A DNA stretch of 64,000 nt, taken from positions 1-64,000 of the forward strand of contig CAADYR010000035.1 of assembly GCA_900753305.1 (NCBI GenBank), written 5' to 3'. The notes below the pieces were generated by a model. It was given only the letters and a program-made list of their open reading frames with translations, was not told the origin of the DNA and ran no database searches. The translations under genes and the position numbers were made by a program. Position 1 is the first letter of the stretch. Each line of letters starts with the position of its first letter. The DNA comes from Lachnospiraceae bacterium (lineage in GTDB: Bacteria; Bacillota; Clostridia; Lachnospirales; Lachnospiraceae). Positions 35,968 to 45,122 of this stretch are shown piece after piece.

Positions 35968-36615
35968 CTATGCTTCTCTCTGTCTTTGCATCAGCAGTAC
36001 TCTGATCTGTTCTGTCAGTTTTTTCCGCTCATATAATGGCATTACATATTCTCTGCCACTTTTCATATATATTATCCCGTCTGCTACTCGACGTATCATT
36101 TTCTTATTGACAAGAAGCACATCTCCAATATTCATAAAACGTTTTCCTAAACATTTCTTTATATGCTCCTGTGTCATTTTGGTCTGCAATTCCTGATACT
36201 GTAATCTCACAATTACGACCTGATTAAATATTTCAACACACTCAATCTGTTCTACCGGAACTTCCGCAATCTTCCCCTCTTTGACTACAGGAAGATACGC
36301 ATTATCCTCTTGTGCTCTTGCCCAGAACAACATCTCAACCTGTTGCTTCAATTTATCTGCATCAAGAGGACATACTATTCTCTCTACCGGTATCTTCTCC
36401 CACTTCTCGTTCTCCCTCATCTCGACGCACAGCCGCAGACCGTCCATTTCCGACATCTCAATATTCACCAGTACGAGATTCGGTAATCTCTGCTTAAGAA
36501 ATTTCAGTGCCATTGCCCTACTGTTAACAGCTATGACCTGATAATCTCCGGACAGAAGCTGTTCAATTACAGCCAGATTTTCTCTTCTGTCATCCACGGC
36601 CAGTATCGTCTTCAT
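35968..36615 (-). CDS. LytTR regulator with a degenerate receiver
   Basis: This 215-residue protein has a receiver-like domain (about 1-105) and a LytTR DNA-binding domain (about 110-205, with QIECVEIFNQVVIVRL and FMNIGDVLLVNKKMIRRVAD). The receiver starts normally (TILAVDDRREN), but the phospho-acceptor position is Asn in LVLVNIEMSEMDG, and the conserved Lys near the end is not evident. It should therefore act without classical phosphorylation. I choose the ATG at 36615, with AAAGGATGG upstream. A promoter and a pair of direct repeats that look like LytTR sites lie directly upstream (36713-36778). Confidence 0.85.
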   Translation of the reverse strand: MKTILAVDDRRENLAVIEQLLSGDYQVIAVNSRAMALKFLKQRLPNLVLVNIEMSEMDGLRLCVEMRENEKWEKIPVERIVCPLDADKLKQQVEMLFWARAQEDNAYLPVVKEGKIAEVPVEQIECVEIFNQVVIVRLQYQELQTKMTQEHIKKCLGKRFMNIGDVLLVNKKMIRRVADGIIYMKSGREYVMPLYERKKLTEQIRVLLMQRQREA

Positions 36616-36712
36616 ATAAACCATCCTTTGTCACAGGAATTCGGATCAGGTATCGAACCTCTCACTATTTGCTCTCTCTCTCTTCTCTTTATCCCTCTTG
36701 TCCACAAATTAC

Positions 36713-36740
36713 AGTATACAAAGAATCAAGCGTTTCGCAA
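36713..36740 (-). promoter_or_regulatory. Promoter of the degenerate LytTR gene
   Basis: On the minus strand TTGCGA (36740-36735), a 16-nt spacer and TATACT (36718-36713) form the promoter. The -35 is weak, as expected for an activated promoter. Confidence 0.55.
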
Positions 36741-36747
36741 TAGTGTT

Positions 36748-36778
36748 GTGGTGAATGGTCATTTTTCGTGGTGAATGG
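36748..36778 (-). promoter_or_regulatory. Direct-repeat LytTR-type binding sites
   Basis: The 11-mer CCATTCACCAC (minus strand) occurs twice without mismatch, at 36768-36778 and 36748-36758, with a 20-bp period. This is about two helical turns, the layout used by LytTR regulators (AgrA/VirR type) that bind tandem direct repeats. The second copy ends 7 bp before the -35. Confidence 0.6.
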
Positions 36779-36788
36779 CAACAAATGT

Positions 36789-37550
36789 TTAGTAATTAAT
36801 TTCACCTGACTTCTGCAGTATTTCTTTTGCAATCTCTTTCTTATTTCGTCTTGGAAGCCGTATTCTCTTGCCATTCTGCATGATCACAATATCATCCGCA
36901 ATTTCTGTTACATATTTCACGTTAATGAGATAACTTCTGCCTGCTCTGATAAAATTATCATCAAGCCTCTGCTGCATATGATCCAAAGTCTCCCTGACAG
37001 CCAGTTCACGATTTACAGTACGAATGATACACGTATTATTAAACACTTCTATATAATATATCTCTGTCTGGAATATCCGGATGTCCATTCCATTTACAGT
37101 AACAGCCAATGTTTTGCCCCTGTCATTAGAGAGCACATCCTGTGGTGACTGTTTGGCAAGGGTATATCCCCTCTCACTGCTTTTATGTATCAGTTCCAGT
37201 GTTCTTTTTACACGTCTTAATACGATTTTTGGTTCAAACGGTTTTCCAATAAAATCGACTGCGCCCATTTCAAAACAGTTCTCCTCAGTTTCCACATCAT
37301 TTGCCGCAGTCAGAAAAATAACAGGAATATCCTGTAGTACCTCTTTCTTCTTTATCTGTTCATAAACTTCAAAACCATCCATCTGTGGCATCCTGATATC
37401 GAGCAGGATCAGATCCGGTACATTCCCCTCCAGGTACTTCAATGCCATCGGACCACTTTTGACTGGAATTACTTCATATTCATCACACAGAGCATATTCC
37501 ACCATCTGTAAATTAGCCGGTTCATCATCCACTACCAATATCGTATACAT
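36789..37550 (-). CDS. LytTR-family response regulator
   Basis: This 253-residue regulator has a complete receiver domain (1-120): acidic pair VVDDEPAN, phospho-acceptor Asp in LILLDIRMPQMDG near 54, Thr in IFLTAAND and Lys in FIGKPFEP. A linker of about 30 residues leads to a LytTR DNA-binding domain (about 150-250, with EIYYIEVFNNTCIIRTV and RAGRSYLINVKYVTEI). It is encoded after a GGDEF gene and the hybrid kinase and is the likely phosphotransfer target of that kinase. The repeats between this gene and the next are its candidate binding sites. Confidence 0.9.
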   Translation of the reverse strand: MYTILVVDDEPANLQMVEYALCDEYEVIPVKSGPMALKYLEGNVPDLILLDIRMPQMDGFEVYEQIKKKEVLQDIPVIFLTAANDVETEENCFEMGAVDFIGKPFEPKIVLRRVKRTLELIHKSSERGYTLAKQSPQDVLSNDRGKTLAVTVNGMDIRIFQTEIYYIEVFNNTCIIRTVNRELAVRETLDHMQQRLDDNFIRAGRSYLINVKYVTEIADDIVIMQNGKRIRLPRRNKKEIAKEILQKSGEINY

Positions 37551-37568
37551 AGTCCCAACCCCTTTATC

Positions 37569-38639
37569 TTAGTATACCTGTTCCTCCGGCATAAGCGGTT
37601 GTGCCTCATAGTCAATTAACATGGCATCCCCACCTGCTTCTTTCTGATACTTTTGTAAAATTCTGTCTACTACGATCTGTGCATTTTCCTGGTTAGCATC
37701 TACAAGCAACGCAAGCATCTGACTGGAACTATAGTTGGTTGTTACATCGCCTTTTCTAAGTGAAGAAGTAACCGCATGCTCCAGGTGTTCCATCTGTCTC
37801 TGAAGTGCAAAACTGTCCAACACCTTATCTTCCGGCTCATTTACTGTAAACAGAACACACTGCACCTGCCTGTTTTCTCTTGCAATATTACGTTCCAAAA
37901 AGCGATATATCTTCTCAAAGCTGCCATATTCTACTACAAATGATCCTTCCATTTTCTTCTCCCTTAACCTTGTTGTAATTTCTGCGATCGTTGCCTTTGG
38001 CGTATCCTTTTTCTTTCTGTCCTTATCCATCTCATCAAAAAAACGAAATGAATTTTTTCCGTCATTTTTTACAAAGTACAACGCCTTGTCTGCATTTGTA
38101 TATAGTGCCTCAAACGTAACTCCGTCCATTGGAGCCTGAGCAATCCCCATAGATACCGTTACACGTACCAGCCGGCCCGGCGTGACCAGTTCCCTTTCAA
38201 CACGTCGTATGATAAGTGCGGCTTTCTCCCTGATATCTCCTCTGTGATGTCTGCCCGGCATGAATAAAATGAATTCATCACCGCCGATCCTTGCAACAAT
38301 ATCTCCCGGTTCAATTACCTTTCTCAATGCCTGAGCAAAGCGCACAAGCACATGATCTCCCTCTATATGTCCATAGGTGTCATTTACTCCCTTAAAATTA
38401 TCCATGTCCATAATAAAGAAAGTTCCTTCATTTTCTCTACGTAGAATCGTGTTGATCTGATCTGCAACTCCTTCACGGTTACGCAGTCCTGTCAGAGCAT
38501 CCCTTCTCGCCATTGCGATCTGCTGTTGCTGCTCCTCCATTTTTTTTGCCATCTCCTGAAGCTGTAACTCCAGACTACGTTTCATTTTCTCCAGTTCTAA
38601 TACCTTTTTCTGCTCTTCAGGTGTCACTACTGTATGCAT
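37569..38639 (-). CDS. Coiled-coil diguanylate cyclase (GGDEF)
   Basis: This 356-residue soluble protein has an N-terminal coiled coil (about 8-45, rich in Glu/Gln/Lys), then a GGDEF domain (about 45-205). DALTGLRNREG opens it and RIGGDEFILF is an intact signature near 135. A C-terminal part (about 215-350), with VVEYGSFEKIYRFLERNIA and two further alternating segments, resembles a second, degenerate nucleotidyl-cyclase-like fold, but I cannot name it. The start at 38639 has GGAAGGAAAG upstream. It lies between the hybrid kinase and the LytTR regulator, so a signal from the kinase may also set c-di-GMP. Confidence 0.85.
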   Translation of the reverse strand: MHTVVTPEEQKKVLELEKMKRSLELQLQEMAKKMEEQQQQIAMARRDALTGLRNREGVADQINTILRRENEGTFFIMDMDNFKGVNDTYGHIEGDHVLVRFAQALRKVIEPGDIVARIGGDEFILFMPGRHHRGDIREKAALIIRRVERELVTPGRLVRVTVSMGIAQAPMDGVTFEALYTNADKALYFVKNDGKNSFRFFDEMDKDRKKKDTPKATIAEITTRLREKKMEGSFVVEYGSFEKIYRFLERNIARENRQVQCVLFTVNEPEDKVLDSFALQRQMEHLEHAVTSSLRKGDVTTNYSSSQMLALLVDANQENAQIVVDRILQKYQKEAGGDAMLIDYEAQPLMPEEQVY

Positions 38640-38677
38640 ATTACTTTCCTTCCTACTTATAACCCTTATTGCAGTTC

Positions 38678-41600
38678 TCATTGCCGAAGCAACATGATTG
38701 CTCTCTCATAATCATAATTTTTCACAGCCTTTATGATCTCCTGAACCTGTTGTTCCTGATCTGTTGACAAGTCATACCGGTTCAGCCCCTCCAACAGTCC
38801 AAGCGCTTCTTTCTTTTTAAAGATATCCAGATATGCAGCAATGCGTTCCAGTTCTTCTCTCCATTGCCCCTCCTGCAGGTCGGGTTTATCTGCTGAAGTT
38901 TGCTGTGCCTTGTTCCACATTGCAGATTCCGCATGTTTATCCAGATATTCTAAAATGATATCGACTGTTTCGTTCCATTTATTAATTAAAACTCCATAAT
39001 TTTGTTTTATATATTTTCTGTCATGCTCTTTACTCTTACACTCATGTTCGTATGCCATATCTGCAAGTTCATCAGCGCCGATCATACGCGCACAATTCTT
39101 AAGTCCATGCACATACGTGGTGTAATTCTTCCAGTTAAACTGTTCATATGCCTCCCCAAGCAATTGCTGTTTATCCTGTCCCCTGTCCTGGGTAAACAGT
39201 TCCAGCAAATGAACATACTGGTCAAAGTCACCTGCTGTATATTTCAATGCAGCCTCTGTGTGGATTCCTCTCCTTTCCAGATAATCCTCACATACGATCT
39301 GTGTATTTTCTACTTCCTTTCGAAGTTTTACCTTAGCAGGCAGAAATTTCTTCATAACCTCGATCAGTTTCTTATATTCTACGGGCTTTGCAATGTAATC
39401 TGCAAATCCATGCCTCAAATATTCTTCCCTTGCGCCTGATACAGCGTTTGCTGTCAATGCAATTACCGGTGTATGCCTGCATCCCATGGGTCTGAGTTCC
39501 TGTATCTTTTGAAATGTTTCTATCCCATCCATGTCCGGCATCATATGATCCATCAATATCAGGTCATACTCTTTATCTTTAATCAGCTTCAGGCAGTCTT
39601 TTCCATTGGTAACGGCATCTATCTGTGCACCCGTTTTCTTCAAAAGACCTTTGATGACTTCCAGGTTCATCTCATTATCATCTACTACCAGTAATCTGAC
39701 ACCAGAGGCATCATACTGTTCAAGATATTGTTTAGGTCGTTTTACCGTATACTGATACCAGTCCTCAAACTTTCCAACGGGTTGCCTGTCCAATACCTTC
39801 TGCAAAACAGAAATCGTAAAGGTCGAACCTTTACCATATTCACTTTTAATCTCAATAGTTCCCTGCATTTCATTGATAATATGATTTGTAATTGCAAGTC
39901 CGAGCCCGGTTCCCTCAATGCTTCGATTCCTGTTCTCATCAAGTCTGACAAAGGACTCGAACAGCCTCTCCTGATCTTCCCTGCGTATACCAATTCCTGT
40001 ATCGGATACGCTGATATACAGACGTAATTCATCATCTGATACATTCACATGTCTTACCGAAAGTGTTATGCCGCCTTTTTGTGTATACTTGACTGCATTT
40101 GTTAACAGGTTTGTTACTGCCTGTTTAATTCTAAGCTCATCTCCATATAGCAGATTCGGTGTATTCTTTTCAACGTCAAGTTCCAGCCCAAGCCCCTTGG
40201 CAGTCGCTCTGGCACCAATAGACTGCACCAGATCATTCAGTACGTTACGCAATTCATAGCGTACGGGAGTGATTTCCATTTTACCGGCTTCAATTTTAGT
40301 AAAATCCAGAATATCATTTACCAAAGACAGCAACACATTACTTGCACTTCTTATGTTCTGCGCATAATTGATAATATCACGATCATCACATTCATTGATG
40401 ATCATTTCATTCATGCCCATGATCGTGCTGATCGGCGTTCTGATCTCATGTGACATATTCGCAAGGAAATCGCTCTTTACCTTATTTGCATGCACTGCTT
40501 CCTGGTATTCTCTCTCCTGCTCCTCAGAACTTCTGAATGCTGCATAGCCAAAATTGATCAGGAAGAACAAAATTCCATAGCCAAGATACTTGCCTACAAA
40601 GAAAAGATCAAGGAACAACAGATTAACCTCTTCCAGTATGATAACACTGAAAAATCCTATCATACCAATAATGACCGACCTTGGTTCTGCAATATCTCCA
40701 TGTTTGATATATTTGCAGAAATCCACCAGACATGCAAAACAGCATACCATAATAATCATATGCGCAACCGGCAAAAGATTGATCGCATCCTCAAGTCCTG
40801 TAAACTCCATAAAATGGCAAAAAACTACATCTGCAACTGATATCAGGATCAAAACATTAAACTGGGTCTGATATTGGTATTTCATCAGTTCATTAAAAAA
40901 CATCAATAGCGGGATTGGTGCTATCATGACCATATAAAATGTCATCAGATTCACACCGGGCAGATAACTGCTGTAGAATACACGCATATTGGACTGGCAT
41001 AACAGCCATATTGCAATAACAATTGAAAATATACCCAGATATCCTATTCCTTTGCTGTCTCTGTTCTTTCTTTTGAGTACAATTCCAAAAATAATGAAAA
41101 TCAATCCTACTGCAACCAGTAAGATTGCTGCAATGATCTGCCCTATATAGCGGAAAAATATCCAGCACAACATATCCTGCTGTGTGGAATATCTTGGACA
41201 AGCCAGAACGCCTGCATAAGTGCCAATTGAAGTCTCATATGTAACTTTCAGTTCCATCCCGCTATCTTGTGGGTATACCGGAACGGATACAAAACGGCTG
41301 GCACTGTAAGTTCCTGCCAATCTGCTCTTCTTATCACTATAATATGCTCTCTCTTCCCCATCTATGTATATTCCAATATCCTGTTCTGTACTGAATACCG
41401 TAATGTACATATTGTAATCTGTAATCTGTGGAAGCTCCATAACGATAGTGACCAGTTCACCTGCTTTGGCATCCGGATAGGTAAAGTAACCATTGTCTCC
41501 CTGTATCGGCATTGAAGTACCGTCTTCAAGAAGCAAAGTTGCGCCATCCTCCAGATATGCGACTTGATAATTAAGTGGTGAAAATTCATCTCTTCTCGTA

Positions 41601-41686
41601 AACTGAAGTACCATAAAAACAGCAAATAAAAGGACAGAACTTATTATAAATAAAATTTCAAGAACTTTTGTCAGCCTGTTTTTCAT
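38678..41686 (-). CDS. Hybrid sensor histidine kinase (7TM-type sensor, HisKA-HATPase-REC-HPt)
   Basis: This 1002-residue membrane kinase has one helix near the N-terminus, an extracytoplasmic beta-rich domain (about 35-180), then about seven helices (about 185-390). This resembles the 7TM-DISM sensor architecture. HisKA follows with the phospho-His in MSHEIRTPIST near 415. HATPase shows DTGIGI and GTGLGLAI, the receiver has Asp in LILMDHMMPDMDG near 715, and the HPt-like domain has His in YVHGLKNCARMIG near 860. It can therefore relay phosphate internally. It is encoded first in a unit with GGDEF and LytTR genes. The N-terminal domain may bind carbohydrate or another envelope ligand. Confidence 0.9.
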   Translation of the reverse strand: MKNRLTKVLEILFIISSVLLFAVFMVLQFTRRDEFSPLNYQVAYLEDGATLLLEDGTSMPIQGDNGYFTYPDAKAGELVTIVMELPQITDYNMYITVFSTEQDIGIYIDGEERAYYSDKKSRLAGTYSASRFVSVPVYPQDSGMELKVTYETSIGTYAGVLACPRYSTQQDMLCWIFFRYIGQIIAAILLVAVGLIFIIFGIVLKRKNRDSKGIGYLGIFSIVIAIWLLCQSNMRVFYSSYLPGVNLMTFYMVMIAPIPLLMFFNELMKYQYQTQFNVLILISVADVVFCHFMEFTGLEDAINLLPVAHMIIMVCCFACLVDFCKYIKHGDIAEPRSVIIGMIGFFSVIILEEVNLLFLDLFFVGKYLGYGILFFLINFGYAAFRSSEEQEREYQEAVHANKVKSDFLANMSHEIRTPISTIMGMNEMIINECDDRDIINYAQNIRSASNVLLSLVNDILDFTKIEAGKMEITPVRYELRNVLNDLVQSIGARATAKGLGLELDVEKNTPNLLYGDELRIKQAVTNLLTNAVKYTQKGGITLSVRHVNVSDDELRLYISVSDTGIGIRREDQERLFESFVRLDENRNRSIEGTGLGLAITNHIINEMQGTIEIKSEYGKGSTFTISVLQKVLDRQPVGKFEDWYQYTVKRPKQYLEQYDASGVRLLVVDDNEMNLEVIKGLLKKTGAQIDAVTNGKDCLKLIKDKEYDLILMDHMMPDMDGIETFQKIQELRPMGCRHTPVIALTANAVSGAREEYLRHGFADYIAKPVEYKKLIEVMKKFLPAKVKLRKEVENTQIVCEDYLERRGIHTEAALKYTAGDFDQYVHLLELFTQDRGQDKQQLLGEAYEQFNWKNYTTYVHGLKNCARMIGADELADMAYEHECKSKEHDRKYIKQNYGVLINKWNETVDIILEYLDKHAESAMWNKAQQTSADKPDLQEGQWREELERIAAYLDIFKKKEALGLLEGLNRYDLSTDQEQQVQEIIKAVKNYDYERAIMLLRQ

Positions 41687-41863
41687 ATTACTCTCCATAA
41701 CTTTCAGTAATCTGCAAACTGTCTTTCGTGTTTCTTTTGTAACAAAGGTCAGATTTACATAAAATTATACAACAGTCTTACTACTTTTTCCATGTATTTT
41801 TCTACTAAATGTGTTAAAATATAATAGACTAATTTATAATTTACTACAGAAAGGAGTTCCTTC

Positions 41864-42793
41864 ATGTCTGATTATCATTCTTTTGAAGACCCAGACTACT
41901 ACGTAAAACGCAGCCGTAATTTATTGCAGAACGATTATCCGATAGAAATCAGTTGTCTCAACTTTACTCAGGCTGATCCTCTGTTGATTCGTTGGCACTG
42001 GCATGAAGAAATTGAACTGGAATACATCGTCTCAGGTCAGGTCTATGTTACATGTGAAGAAGAAAATATCCTGGCATCCCAAGGGGATCTGGTATTCATT
42101 AACCAGAATGTACGCCATTTTATTACACCGGTTCAGACCGATGGTTGTCTGTTATATTCTATCGTAGTTCACCCTACTTTTATATTTGGATTTGGCCAGT
42201 TGGAACTGGAAAAAAAATACATTGCACCTGTACTTCATGATTCTGCCCTGAAACATATTTATATTACCAAAGACAGCCCTGATTATGAAAATTACCTGTC
42301 TGAGATCAGGGAGATTCTGTCTTTAAATGACCTCAGGGAAGACGGCTATGAGCTTTTGACCAAATCGGTTCTTCTGCGTATCTGGTATCAGCTTTACAAA
42401 ATGAGCACGACTCTTGTATCAGGTTCTGTCCCGAAAACCGCTGTTCAGGACGAACAGCGTGTAAAACAGGCAATCCTCTATATTCAGGAACATTTTATGG
42501 AAACAGTTACACTGGAAGATATTGCCGGTTCCATTATGGTAAGTAAAAGTGAATGCTGCCGGTGTTTTAAACGTACTCTGAATACTACTCCTTTTGAATA
42601 TCTCATGAAATATCGTATCATGGAATCCACGAAACGTATGCACCGCAAACCGCAGGAATCCATATCTGAGATTGCAGGCTCTGTAGGATTTAACAATACC
42701 AGTTATTATAATAAGATATTTCGCAAATATATGGACTGTACTCCTACAGAATATCGTAATTCCATAAAAAAAGAACTTCCAAAGTTGACATAA
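41864..42793 (+). CDS. AraC-family regulator with cupin sensor domain
   Basis: This 309-residue transcription factor has an N-terminal cupin-type domain (about 25-160, HWHEEIELEYIVSG near 47) and a C-terminal AraC double helix-turn-helix (about 205-300). The visible parts are VTLEDIAGSIMVSKSECCRCF and EIAGSVGFNNTSYYNKIFRKY. AAAGGAG precedes the ATG. Such proteins usually control sugar use. No catabolic gene is adjacent on this strand, and the next gene is a small HTH protein 54 nt downstream, so the target is unknown. Confidence 0.88.
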   Translation: MSDYHSFEDPDYYVKRSRNLLQNDYPIEISCLNFTQADPLLIRWHWHEEIELEYIVSGQVYVTCEEENILASQGDLVFINQNVRHFITPVQTDGCLLYSIVVHPTFIFGFGQLELEKKYIAPVLHDSALKHIYITKDSPDYENYLSEIREILSLNDLREDGYELLTKSVLLRIWYQLYKMSTTLVSGSVPKTAVQDEQRVKQAILYIQEHFMETVTLEDIAGSIMVSKSECCRCFKRTLNTTPFEYLMKYRIMESTKRMHRKPQESISEIAGSVGFNNTSYYNKIFRKYMDCTPTEYRNSIKKELPKLT

Positions 42794-42847
42794 TTCTGTT
42801 ACAATGTCGATAAGAAATACTACACATACTACAGAAAGGTCAACAGA

Positions 42848-43213
42848 ATGAATAACAAAGAGCGAAATCTTGCAGTGTATGAAATGCGTCAACAGGGAAG
42901 CACTTACAAGGAAATTGCCCATAAATATCACATATCCGTGGAACGCGCCCGACAGATCTGCGTCAATTTAAAAAATAAAAATATTGAGGATCTTATGAAC
43001 AGCGATCTGTATCAGTTGATAGTAGATGACAGTAGTCATAATTATACTCTTACATTGTATAACACTCTCAGAAGAGCAGGTATCGATAACGTCCACGATC
43101 TGCAGCATCGTATTGACGATATTAATGAGCATCCCGAAAATTATATATATATTGGCCAGAAGAGCCGGATTTATCTGAATGAACGGTTAGAACTTTTAAA
43201 GAAAAATGCATGA
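42848..43213 (+). CDS. Sigma region 4-like HTH fused to an alpha-CTD-like domain
   Basis: This 121-residue protein has residues 5-45 (ERNLAVYEMRQQGSTYKEIA, then HISVERARQICVN) that look like a sigma-70 region 4 or resolvase-type helix-turn-helix. Residues 70-118 (TLYNTLRRAGIDNVHDLQHR, then YIYIGQKSRIYLNERLELL) have the helix-hairpin-helix pattern of the RNA polymerase alpha C-terminal domain. It probably binds DNA. It may have been co-transcribed with the AraC gene 54 nt upstream. Short proteins of this design exist in Clostridia, but I know of no assigned role. Confidence 0.6.
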   Translation: MNNKERNLAVYEMRQQGSTYKEIAHKYHISVERARQICVNLKNKNIEDLMNSDLYQLIVDDSSHNYTLTLYNTLRRAGIDNVHDLQHRIDDINEHPENYIYIGQKSRIYLNERLELLKKNA

Positions 43214-43238
43214 GCCTCAGTGCCGTGCATTTATTTTT
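43204..43238 (+). terminator. Terminator overlapping the stop codon
   Basis: AAATGCA (43204-43210) pairs with TGCATTT (43226-43232), followed by ATTTTTAT. The stop codon of the preceding gene lies within the loop. Confidence 0.6.
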
Positions 43239-43346
43239 ATATCATGTATCTTGAAAGAATCGTCCAAAAATGCTATTGTAAGGTAGCTGTTTTATTTTAC
43301 ACAGAATGTACCTGTTGTTTACAGACAGCATGGAGGACTTTATATT

Positions 43347-45107
43347 ATGAATCAATTAAAAAAAACATTTAAAACCATACTTCCCATGGTACTTTTTCCT
43401 ATTATAATACTGTACCTGTTTGAGTGGTATACGCACAATCCTTTTACTACCATGAAAATACGGATCCAGCTATTAAACATCGTGCTGTTCGAACTGATCA
43501 TGGCACTGCTTCTGTTTCTGTTCGGCAGGTTAAAAACCGCACTGCGCTGTCAGACCATCCTGTTTATGGTCATTGGACTTGCCAATTATTATGTGCTTGA
43601 ATTCCGTTCTGCACCTATTATGCCCTGGGATATTCTATCAATCGGGACTGCTGCCAGTGTTGCCAACAATTTCAAATACACCCTTGGAAAAGAAACGGTT
43701 TTTGTCCTGATAGGCTTTATACTTCTGTTAATTCTGGAATCACGGATCACATTTAAATTAAAAAAAGACTGGAGAATAAGAATTGGCGGCTTTGCTGCAA
43801 GTTTTGTTCTTCTGTGGGGTTTTACTTCCATGCTCCATCAGGACAGCACTATTGTTCGCTTCAAACTGTATGATAAACTGTTTACCCCTACTGTTATGAG
43901 CAAAAGAGATGGTACTGCCGTAGCATTTTTAATGGAGTTAAAATATGTGACAGTCGAGAAACCATCGGGTTACAACAAAGAGGATGCAGCCGACCTGCTC
44001 TCTTCCTATGATATTCCAATAGAAGAAGATTCAGCTTCTTCACCCAATGTGATCGTTATCATGAATGAAGCTTTTTCTGATCTGTCTGTCCTTGGAAACT
44101 TTGAAACAAACGAAGATTATATGCCATTTCTGCATTCTGTCATGCAGGGAAATACCCCGAATACTATTTCAGGCTATCTGAACGTATCCGTTCTGGGTGG
44201 TAATACAGCTAATACTGAATTTGAATTTCTGACCGGTAATACAATGGCATTTCTGCCACAGGGCAGTGTTGCTTATCAGCAATATGTAAAACACAATGAC
44301 TATTCTCTTGCTACCTATTTTAAAGAGCAGGGGTATGATACAATTGCAATGCATCCGTATAATGCTTCCGGCTGGGACAGAGACAAAGTATATCCGTTAC
44401 TCGGATTCGATACCTTCTATTCCTTAAAAGACTGGGTAAATCCTCACAAGATCAGAAAATATGTCAGTGATAAATCCTGCTATGATAAAATCATTGAATT
44501 ATATGAACAGAAGGATAAGAACACACCATTTTTCATTTTTAACGTGACGATGCAGAACCATTCCTCTTACAGCGAAGAATATGATAATTTCCATCCTGAT
44601 ATCACTGTAGAGGGTACAAAATCCAGAATTCTTCCGAATTATCTGTCTCTGATCAAATTATCCGATGAAGCTCTGGAATATTTAATCGATTATTTCTCAC
44701 AGGCAGAGGAAGATACCATCATCGTATTTTTCGGTGATCACCAGCCATCTGATTCCGTTGCTGCACCAGTCTGGAAGCTCAATGGTAAATCAGGAGATGC
44801 CCTATCCGATGAAGATGAAGCACTTCGCTATAAAGTACCTTTCCTGATCTGGGCAAATTTTGATATTGATGGTGAAAGCAATGTGGAAACCAGTGCCAAT
44901 TACCTTGGTGGCAAAGTTCTGCAGACAGCCGGACTTCCACTTTATAATTACAGAAATTATCTGGTTGGACTGGAACAGGATTTCCCCATTATTTCTGCTA
45001 TTCGTGCTGTGGATTCCAATGGTATCAGTACTCCTGTCAAAGAAGTAAAAGATACTCTGAACACATATATGACGCTACAATATTATAATATATTCAGTCA
45101 AAAATAA
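43347..45107 (+). CDS. LtaS-type phosphoglycerol transferase/sulfatase-fold protein
   Basis: This 586-residue membrane enzyme has about five helices in residues 1-175, a linker, then a sulfatase-type extracellular domain (about 225-570). VIVIMNEAFSDL binds the metal, and the catalytic Thr is probably in GGNTANTEFEFLTGN near 286. TMQNHSSY and FFGDHQPS give further metal ligands. The family (LtaS, or MdoB-like transferases) adds glycerol-phosphate to glycolipid or polysaccharide in the envelope. YfhO is encoded 15 nt downstream, so the two probably build and glycosylate teichoic acid or a related polymer. Confidence 0.88.
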   Translation: MNQLKKTFKTILPMVLFPIIILYLFEWYTHNPFTTMKIRIQLLNIVLFELIMALLLFLFGRLKTALRCQTILFMVIGLANYYVLEFRSAPIMPWDILSIGTAASVANNFKYTLGKETVFVLIGFILLLILESRITFKLKKDWRIRIGGFAASFVLLWGFTSMLHQDSTIVRFKLYDKLFTPTVMSKRDGTAVAFLMELKYVTVEKPSGYNKEDAADLLSSYDIPIEEDSASSPNVIVIMNEAFSDLSVLGNFETNEDYMPFLHSVMQGNTPNTISGYLNVSVLGGNTANTEFEFLTGNTMAFLPQGSVAYQQYVKHNDYSLATYFKEQGYDTIAMHPYNASGWDRDKVYPLLGFDTFYSLKDWVNPHKIRKYVSDKSCYDKIIELYEQKDKNTPFFIFNVTMQNHSSYSEEYDNFHPDITVEGTKSRILPNYLSLIKLSDEALEYLIDYFSQAEEDTIIVFFGDHQPSDSVAAPVWKLNGKSGDALSDEDEALRYKVPFLIWANFDIDGESNVETSANYLGGKVLQTAGLPLYNYRNYLVGLEQDFPIISAIRAVDSNGISTPVKEVKDTLNTYMTLQYYNIFSQK

Positions 45108-45122
45108 ACGGAGACTACGACT

